Below are positions 58,931-64,000 of a stretch of DNA of 64,000 bases, one piece after another (positions within the stretch are counted from its first letter, which is position 1; every line of letters begins with the position of its first letter). The position numbers and the translations under genes are program-made. The notes under the pieces were generated by a model, which was not told where the DNA came from, did not search any database, and saw nothing but the letters and a program-made list of their open reading frames with translations. Origin of the DNA: Pseudomonadota bacterium (GTDB lineage: Bacteria > Pseudomonadota > Alphaproteobacteria > Azospirillales > Azospirillaceae); NCBI GenBank assembly GCA_023423695.1, contig JAFAFA010000095.1:49099-113098 (forward strand). The letters run 5' to 3'.

Positions 58931-59602
58931 ATGACCACCACCCCCAGCACCAGCGTCACGGCCGCCACCACCGCGAAGTCCGCCGCTGCCTCCGCAGACG
59001 AGGCGAAGAAGGCCACGGTCGATTACGAATCCTTCCTGAAGCTGCTGACCGCGCAGCTGCGCAACCAGGACCCGCTGGCGCCGATGGACGCCTCGCAGTT
59101 CATGACCCAGCTGGCGCAGCTGTCCACGGTGGAGCAGTCGATGCGCTCCAACGACACGCTCGGCAAGGTTCTGGACACGCTGAAAAGCAGCGGCATGCGC
59201 ATGGATATGGCCCTGCTCGGCCGCAAGGTGGAGGTCGAGTCGAACCAGCTGTCGCTGACCGGCGGCAAGGCGGAGGCCGCCTACACGGTGGACGGCCAGC
59301 CGGCCAGCGTGAAGCTGGAGGTGCTGAACAGCGCCGGCAACGTCGTGCACAGCGCCCCCGGCGCCTTGCAGACCGGCCGTCAGGTCTTCAGCTGGACCGG
59401 GAAGACCGCCGGCGGCGGCACCGCCCCCGACGGCCTCTACACGCTGCGGGTGACGGCGAAGGACAAGGACGGCAAGGCGCTGAACACCGCCACCGTCGTC
59501 ACCGACACGGTGGCCGAGGTGCGCAGCGTCGACGGCGCCACCAAGTTCGTGCTGAAGAACGGCGCCACCGTCTCGTCGGACGCCGTGCTGTCGGCGTCGT
59601 GA
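58931..59602 (+). CDS. flgD: Flagellar hook-assembly scaffold FlgD
   Basis: A 223-residue hook cap. The N-terminal signature is TVDYESFLKLLTAQLRNQDPLAPMDASQFMTQLAQLSTVEQSMRSNDTLGKVL. The C-terminal half has the Ig/tudor-like FlgD domains: VFSWTGKTAGGGTAPDGLYTLRVTAKDKDG and VVTDTVAEVRSVDG. It is last in the fliL-led operon. flgE, normally next, is absent; the adjacent gene is on the other strand. Confidence 0.96.
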   Translation: MTTTPSTSVTAATTAKSAAASADEAKKATVDYESFLKLLTAQLRNQDPLAPMDASQFMTQLAQLSTVEQSMRSNDTLGKVLDTLKSSGMRMDMALLGRKVEVESNQLSLTGGKAEAAYTVDGQPASVKLEVLNSAGNVVHSAPGALQTGRQVFSWTGKTAGGGTAPDGLYTLRVTAKDKDGKALNTATVVTDTVAEVRSVDGATKFVLKNGATVSSDAVLSAS

Positions 59603-59607
59603 GGAAA

Positions 59608-59636
59608 ATGCCCTCTCCCGTCCTGGGAGAGGGCAT
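59608..59636. terminator. Terminator between flgD and the FliL-like gene
   Basis: A perfect 12-bp stem, atgccctctccc (59608-59619) and gggagagggcat (59625-59636), with a 5-nt loop, preceded by aaa. It lies between two converging operons and probably terminates both. Confidence 0.8.
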
Positions 59637-59639
59637 CCA

Positions 59640-60110
59640 TCACAAACGCGTGTTGTCCTGGCGCAGCAGCCGGTCGATCAGCACCGCACGGACCGGCTGG
59701 GTGCTTTCCTGACTGGTGAGGGTGCTGTTGGCGCCAGCAAGCAGGGCGGTCGCCACACCCTGCGGATCGACCGACGGGCCGTTGAAGCGGCCATGGCCGG
59801 CGAGGTCGAAAAGCGCCTCCAGCATGGCGCTGCGCGCATGCGGCAGGCGGCGGCGCACCAGCAGCGCATCGTCGGCGCTGGACGCCTCCAATGTCACCTG
59901 GGTCAGGATGAAGGCGATGGTGCGGCCGCGCTCCAGCATCGGCACGATCAGTTGCCCGGCCTCCACATAGTACGGGCCGCCGGCAACGGCTGCCCCGGGA
60001 TCGGGCTGACCGGCGGCCGCGGTGTCTTGCGGGGCCTTGAGACGGCCGAAGCCGTAGCCGCCGGCGAAGGCGAGCGCGGCGGCCACGGCGAACAGCAAAA
60101 CGGCTTTCAT
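59640..60110 (-). CDS. FliL-like membrane-anchored protein, end of the flgF operon
   Basis: A 156-residue protein with an N-terminal anchor or signal (AVLLFAVAAALAFAGGYGFGRL). The periplasmic domain YYVEAGQLIVPMLERGRTIAFILTQVTLEASSADDALLVRRRLPHARSAMLEALFDLAG ends with RAVLIDRLLRQDN. The size, single anchor, the beta-strand then helix order and the terminal xxVLIxRLLRQ resemble FliL, but identity is not certain. It is last of flgF-flgG-flgA-flgH and separate from the fliL at 54.4 kb. Confidence 0.65.
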   Translation of the reverse strand: MKAVLLFAVAAALAFAGGYGFGRLKAPQDTAAAGQPDPGAAVAGGPYYVEAGQLIVPMLERGRTIAFILTQVTLEASSADDALLVRRRLPHARSAMLEALFDLAGHGRFNGPSVDPQGVATALLAGANSTLTSQESTQPVRAVLIDRLLRQDNTRL

Positions 60111-60138
60111 GGTGCGGATTCCCCAGTGAAGCCGGATG

Positions 60139-60870
60139 TCAGAAGGGCAGGATCACGTCCAGCACCTGCTGGCCATAGCGCGGCTGCTGCACGTCGGTGA
60201 TCTGGCCGCGGCCGCCATAGGTGATGCGCGCCTCGGCGATCTTGTCGTACTCGATGGTGTTAGCGTTGCTGATGTCCTCAGGGCGGATGACGCCGGCGAT
60301 GCGCATCTCGCGCAGTTCGTAGTTCACCCGCACCTCCTGCCGGCCGGCGATCACGAAGTTGCTGTTGGGCAGCACCTGCGTCACCACGGCGGCGACGCGC
60401 ATGGCGATCCGCTCGTTGCGCTGGATGGTGCCGTTGCCGCTCGACGTGCTGGAGCTGTCGAGATCGACAAGGCTGGACGGGTCGACGGCGTCCGGCAGGA
60501 TGGCGGGAAGGCGGCTTTCCAGCCCGAAGAAGTTGGGCAGCCCGGCCTTCTCGTTGTTGGTGCGTCCGCGCTGGGTGCTGTTGCGCAGCTGCGCCTGATC
60601 GGAGATGTCGATGACGACGGTCAGCAGATCGCCCACCGCCTTGGCGCGCGGGTCGCGGAAGAAGTCACGCGATCCGGTGCGCCACAGGGAGCTGGGGATC
60701 TGCTCGGCCGTCGTCGGCTGCGGCATCGGCAGCGAGATCACGCGCGCCTCCGGCTGCATCGCCGGATTGGAGATCTCCGACAGAGTGGGAGCGCTGCCGA
60801 TGTCGGACAGCCGCGCGCAGCCGCCGGTCGCAAGCGAAAGCAGCAGGATGGGGACGAGCGCGGTGCGCAT
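60139..60870 (-). CDS. flgH: Flagellar L-ring lipoprotein FlgH
   Basis: A 243-residue outer-membrane ring protein. The lipobox is in LLLSLATGGCARL (Cys near residue 18). Conserved blocks are SLWRTGSRDFFRDPRAKAVGDLLTVVIDISDQAQLRNSTQRGR, NERIAMRVAAVVTQVLPNSNFVIAGRQEVRVNYELREMRIAGVIRPEDI, and the end YGGRGQITDVQQPRYGQQVLDVILPF. It forms the L-ring bushing with FlgI, which is not in the window. Confidence 0.97.
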   Translation of the reverse strand: MRTALVPILLLSLATGGCARLSDIGSAPTLSEISNPAMQPEARVISLPMPQPTTAEQIPSSLWRTGSRDFFRDPRAKAVGDLLTVVIDISDQAQLRNSTQRGRTNNEKAGLPNFFGLESRLPAILPDAVDPSSLVDLDSSSTSSGNGTIQRNERIAMRVAAVVTQVLPNSNFVIAGRQEVRVNYELREMRIAGVIRPEDISNANTIEYDKIAEARITYGGRGQITDVQQPRYGQQVLDVILPF

Positions 60871-60915
60871 GACGGAAGCTCCCTTATGGGTCGATCAGGG
60901 CCGCGCGGCCCATGT

Positions 60916-61620
60916 TCAAGGTCGTTGAGGGATGCGCGGGCCGTTCACCGAAACGGTTTCCGCGCCGGTGACGGTCCCGGTGACGATGGTGCTGCTGGCG
61001 ATGTTCATGACGCGGACGATGTCGCCGACGCCGCCCTCCTGCAGGGCACGGCCGCGCGCCGCCAGAACCAGGGCGCCATCCTCGTAGACCAGCGTCACCG
61101 GCCGGTTGCGCTGGACGACGATGGGCGCACCCACCGATCCGACCTGGATCAGCCGCCCCGCCGGCATCTGACGGCGCGGCGACAGGCCGATCAGCGCGTC
61201 GGCAGACGAGATGAATCCCGACCCGGCGCGGTCCAGCGACAGGCGCACGGTGGTCAGGTCGGCCGCCTCGATGATCTCGCCCGGCCGGATGCGGCGAACC
61301 GGCACCGGCATCGCCACCTCGATCTCCGCCCGCCCGTTCAGCTCCACGATCCGGCCGTCGCTGAGGATGCGGGCCTGGAAGGTCCCGGTGCGGGGATCGA
61401 GGCTGATATCGCGCACTGCATCCATCGGGCCGTCGAAGGGCCGGCCGAGCGTGACCGCCACCTGGGCTTCGGCCGGCATCGAGGGGCCGAGCGAGGCGAG
61501 AAGCTCGTCCGCCAGCCGGGACTCGACCGGCCCCGCGGCGGCTTGCCAGGACAGCGCCAGGGAAGCCCCCAGCAGCAGAGCGGCCAGCGGCTGGCGGATG
61601 GTGTGCCGCACAATGCTCAC
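60916..61620 (-). CDS. flgA: Flagellar P-ring assembly chaperone FlgA
   Basis: A 234-residue periplasmic chaperone with a signal peptide (PLAALLLGASLALSWQAAAG). The SAF-type C-terminal domain is recognised by RRIRPGEIIEAADLTTVRL, LIGLSPRRQMPAGRLIQVGSVGAPIVVQRNRPVTLVYEDGALVLAARGRALQEGGVGDIVRVMNIASSTIVTGTV. The GTG start overlaps the flgG stop (GTGA). It assists FlgI polymerisation. Confidence 0.95.
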   Translation of the reverse strand: MSIVRHTIRQPLAALLLGASLALSWQAAAGPVESRLADELLASLGPSMPAEAQVAVTLGRPFDGPMDAVRDISLDPRTGTFQARILSDGRIVELNGRAEIEVAMPVPVRRIRPGEIIEAADLTTVRLSLDRAGSGFISSADALIGLSPRRQMPAGRLIQVGSVGAPIVVQRNRPVTLVYEDGALVLAARGRALQEGGVGDIVRVMNIASSTIVTGTVTGAETVSVNGPRIPQRP

Positions 61621-62402
61621 CGCATGTTGGTCATGGTGGAGGCCATCTGGTCGCCGGCCTCGATCACCTTGGCGTTCATCTCGTAGGCGCGCTGGGCCGA
61701 GATCAGCTCGGTGATTTCCTGCACCACGTTGACGTTGGAGGATTCCAGGTACTTCTGGCGGATGGTGCCGAAACCGGCCTGGCCCGCCAGCCCGTCCTGC
61801 GGTTCGCCCGACGCCGGGGTGGCGCGGAACAGATTGTCGCCCAGCGCTTCCAGGCCGGAGTCGTTGACGAACACCGTCATCGCCAGCTGGCCCTGGTTGA
61901 CCGGCTGGTTCTGGCCGTCGACATAGGCCAGCACCTCGCCCGAGCGGTTGATCACCACCTCGCGCGTGCCCTGCGGCACGGTGATGCCGGGGGCGACGGT
62001 GAAGCCGTCGGCGGTGACGATGGTGCCCTCCGGCGACAGCTTGAAGCTGCCGGCGCGGGTGTAGACGGTCTCGCCGCCGGGCTGGGTCACGTTGAAATAG
62101 CCGCGCCCCTCGATCGCCAGATCCAACTCGTTGCCGGTGGAGGTCAGGTTGCCGGTGGTGTTGATGCGGTTGACCGAGGTCGGCCGCACGCCCAGCCCCA
62201 CCTCGACGCCGGTCGGCACGATGGTGCCCGAATCGGTCGACTGGCTGCCCTGCCGCCGCTCTGCCTGATACATCAGGTCCTGGAATTCCGCGCGCGAGCG
62301 CTTGAAGGCCGTGGTGTTGATGTTGGCGATGTTGTTGGAGATGACCTCGACGTTCATCTGCTGGGCCATCATGCCGGTGGACGCGATGCTGAGCACGCGC
62401 AT
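61617..62402 (-). CDS. flgG: Flagellar distal rod protein FlgG
   Basis: A 261-residue distal rod subunit. The start MRVLSIASTGMMAQQMNVEVISNNIANINTTAFKRSRAEFQDLMYQAERRQGS and the end SNVNVVQEITELISAQRAYEMNAKVIEAGDQMASTMTNMR are near universal for FlgG. It has no cleavable signal and is exported by the type III gate. It is 23 bp after flgF. Confidence 0.98.
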   Translation of the reverse strand: MRVLSIASTGMMAQQMNVEVISNNIANINTTAFKRSRAEFQDLMYQAERRQGSQSTDSGTIVPTGVEVGLGVRPTSVNRINTTGNLTSTGNELDLAIEGRGYFNVTQPGGETVYTRAGSFKLSPEGTIVTADGFTVAPGITVPQGTREVVINRSGEVLAYVDGQNQPVNQGQLAMTVFVNDSGLEALGDNLFRATPASGEPQDGLAGQAGFGTIRQKYLESSNVNVVQEITELISAQRAYEMNAKVIEAGDQMASTMTNMR

Positions 62403-62425
62403 GGACGGACTCTCCCTTCGGGGCT

Positions 62426-63157
62426 TTAAGAGGATTTGCCGAGGCGGTTGATGGCGGAGCGCAGCAGGTCCTGCCCGTCGTCCACCATCTTGGTCACCGC
62501 CTGATAATCGCGGGTCAGGTCCATCATGCGGCCGATCTCGACGATGCCCTGCACGTTGGACCGTTCGACCTTGCCCTCCACCAGACGGGTGTCGGGGGCG
62601 GGGCGCGCCTCCACGCCGTCCGCCGGTTCGAACAGCAGGTCGCCGGTCTGCTTCAGCATCTGCGGATTGTCGAAGCGCGCCACGGCGATGCGGGCGATCA
62701 CGTTGCCGTCGGCCGACAGCAGCCCGTCCGACCCGATGCTGATGGTGCTGCTGTCGGACGGGATGACGATGGGCCGGCGGCCGTCGTCCAGCACGGGATA
62801 GCCGTTGGTACCGACCAGCGTGCCGTCGGCATCGCGGCGCAGCCGGCCGTCGCGGGTGTAGCGCACGCCGTCCGGCGACTGCACGGAGAGGAAGCCGTCG
62901 CCGTCCAGCGCCACGTCATAGGGGTTGCCGGTCTCGGTGAAGGCGCCGGCGCGCAGGTCGGTGTAGGTGGACCGGTCGATGGTGAAGGCGATGCGGTCGG
63001 TCGGCTTGCGCCCGCCGGCCTCCAGCGCCGCTTCGAACAGGGTGCGTTCGCCGCGGAAGCCGGCGGTATTCATGTTGGCGACGTTGTTCGCCACGACGTC
63101 CAGCTGCCGCCGCAGCGCCATCTGGCGCGACAGTCCGATGTAAAGCTGGTTCTCCAT
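62426..63157 (-). CDS. flgF: Flagellar proximal rod protein FlgF
   Basis: A 243-residue rod subunit. The start is MENQLYIGLSRQMALRRQLDVVANNVANMNTAGFRGERTLFEA and the end VEGKVERSNVQGIVEIGRMMDLTRDYQAVTKMVDDGQDLLRSAINRLG. It leads flgF-flgG-flgA-flgH-FliL-like, with an operator-like site 46 bp upstream of its ATG. Confidence 0.97.
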   Translation of the reverse strand: MENQLYIGLSRQMALRRQLDVVANNVANMNTAGFRGERTLFEAALEAGGRKPTDRIAFTIDRSTYTDLRAGAFTETGNPYDVALDGDGFLSVQSPDGVRYTRDGRLRRDADGTLVGTNGYPVLDDGRRPIVIPSDSSTISIGSDGLLSADGNVIARIAVARFDNPQMLKQTGDLLFEPADGVEARPAPDTRLVEGKVERSNVQGIVEIGRMMDLTRDYQAVTKMVDDGQDLLRSAINRLGKSS

Positions 63158-63202
63158 GGCCGAACACTCCGGTTTTGAACTCCGCCTTAATCTGGACGAT
63201 GC

Positions 63203-63222
63203 AGTTTAAAGCCGGGTTTCAA
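63203..63222. promoter_or_regulatory. Flagellar operator-like motif between flgF and the edge gene
   Basis: AGTTTAAAGCCGGGTTTCAA, 46 bp upstream of flgF (minus) and 80 bp upstream of the divergent secreted-protein gene (plus). It matches TTAA-N7-TTTC around CCGG. Confidence 0.6.
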
Positions 63223-63301
63223 CCTGGACCGTCCCGACCGGCACTGTTCCGGTCTTGGGTAAGGTTTGGCGATCATTTCGATAAAATACGAGACGACTGT
63301 G

Positions 63302-64000
63302 ATGAAACGGCGCCCGGATACCGCACTGATCACTGGTTCGACGCTGGTCCTCGCTCTGCTGGCGGTGTCCGGTCCGGCACAGGCCGCCTCCGTCCGCGCG
63401 CAGCTGGGCGACCACGGCGACCATTCGCGGCTTGTGCTGTCCGTGCCGAAGGGGCTGGAGCCGGTGGCGGTCGTCGACGGCTGCGTTCTGCGCATCAGCA
63501 CGCCCGACCCGGTGCGCTGGCCATTGGCCAGCCTGCGCGACACTTTCTCCCGCCGCCTGTCGGACTTCGTGACCGCGGATGGCGGGCGCAGCCTGACCGC
63601 GGCGATTCCCTGCGGCGCACGGGTCGCCAGCTTCATCGAGCGCCGGATGCTGATCGTCGATGTCGGCGGCCCGCCGGTTCCCGGCGTGAAGCCGGGGGCG
63701 CCGGAGGGCGGGGCGGTGGAGGTGCCGCCGGAGGCGGTCGTCGCGGCTGTGGTGCCGGAGTCGCAGGTTCCACCCCCGCCGCCCCGCGCTACCCTGGCGG
63801 AAGTCGCAGAGGCATTGAACCCCATCGCCAGCGCCAACGCGGCACCGGTCGCACTCCCCCTCCCTGCGGAATCCCCTCTCCCCCCCGGGGAGAGGGTTAG
63901 GGTGAGGGGGGAGCGTGGAGAGGATTCTCGGGACAGCCACGCGGCGCATCCCCCTCACCCCGGCCCTCTCCCCGGGGGGGAGAGGGGGATGGCCCCAGGT
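63302..64000 (+). CDS. Secreted protein, partial, divergent from flgF, with an in-frame palindromic repeat
   Basis: From the ATG at 63302 an open frame runs to the window end without a stop (233 residues visible). The signal peptide is LITGSTLVLALLAVSGPAQA. The mature N-terminus, VRAQLGDHGDHSRLVLSVPKGLEPVAVVDGCVLRISTPDPVRW, has the beta-strand rhythm of AMIN-type envelope domains (inference). A Pro-rich linker follows, then SPLPPGERVRVRG and HPGPLPGGERG, peptides that are translations of an interspersed palindrome. The rest and the function are unknown. The shared flgF control region suggests a motility link. Confidence 0.7.
   Translation, partial: MKRRPDTALITGSTLVLALLAVSGPAQAASVRAQLGDHGDHSRLVLSVPKGLEPVAVVDGCVLRISTPDPVRWPLASLRDTFSRRLSDFVTADGGRSLTAAIPCGARVASFIERRMLIVDVGGPPVPGVKPGAPEGGAVEVPPEAVVAAVVPESQVPPPPPRATLAEVAEALNPIASANAAPVALPLPAESPLPPGERVRVRGERGEDSRDSHAAHPPHPGPLPGGERGMAPG
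63873..63987. repeat. 38-bp inverted repeat inside a coding frame
   Basis: The left arm at 63873-63910 and right arm at 63950-63987 are complementary at about 35 of 38 positions (only a tta/cgg triplet differs), with a 39-bp loop. Arms contain the cccctctccc/gggagagggg words seen at 41.2 and 59.6 kb. The open frame of the secreted protein passes through both arms. Confidence 0.85.

Overview
The window is GC-rich (close to 70% by eye) alphaproteobacterial DNA. FlaF/FlbT flagellin control, a CtrA/FtcR-type orphan regulator, DUF1217 and DUF6468 flagellar genes, MotE, and a lateral-type flagellin of about 414 residues all point to a Rhodospirillales bacterium, most probably Azospirillum or a close relative. 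The genus is an inference from gene content; no 16S or other marker is present. No tRNA, rRNA, CRISPR array, insertion sequence or prophage gene was seen.

Positions 1 to 32.7 kb are a chromosome-like mosaic of small operons. In order: a truncated ygiQ; an MFS exporter; a flavin/haem ferric-reductase-like protein; TMEM175 and YoaK membrane proteins; the high-affinity phosphate operon pstS-pstC-pstA-pstB with a likely Pho box and intercistronic hairpins; a large methyl-accepting chemotaxis protein; a glutathione S-transferase; one low-GC orphan gene; the TrkA/TrkH potassium system; a DUF4142/PRC-barrel fusion; a GMC oxidoreductase; a Mug-type DNA glycosylase; a two-subunit molybdenum hydroxylase with a divergent LysR regulator; an SsuABC/TauABC-like transporter; a 3-hydroxybutyryl-CoA dehydrogenase; and a folP-glmM-thiD cluster.

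Positions 32.8 to 64 kb are almost entirely one flagellar locus. Minus-strand units are flgB-flgC-fliE-fliQ-(lytic transglycosylase)-flhA-fliR-flhB; flagellin-flaF-flbT-flaG-like-DUF1217-unknown (order along the minus strand, with a hairpin after flagellin); fliF-fliH-fliN-fliP-unknown-fliG-FliK-like; and flgF-flgG-flgA-flgH-FliL-like. Plus-strand units are fliI-unknown and fliL-fliM-DUF6468-motE-fliK-flgD. Hook, hook-filament junction, cap, P-ring and motA/motB genes are absent and would have to lie outside the window.

The most interesting signal is regulatory. A near-palindromic word, roughly GTTTAA-R-CCGG-R-TTTAA, is found upstream of flhA, between flgB and fliI, upstream of the flagellin, between fliF and fliL, between flgF and a divergent secreted protein, and twice upstream of a CtrA/FtcR/Rem-like regulator encoded next to the flagellin. 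The regulator has lost the usual phospho-acceptor aspartate. This suggests a self-contained flagellar regulon in which a phosphorylation-independent CtrA paralogue acts on TTAA-N7-TTAA-like operators.

A second theme is dispersed GC-rich palindromic elements. Two nearly identical copies of about 120 bp sit at 29.1 and 51.4 kb, the second inside the fliF-fliG operon. A related 38-bp inverted repeat is read in frame inside the secreted-protein gene at the right edge.
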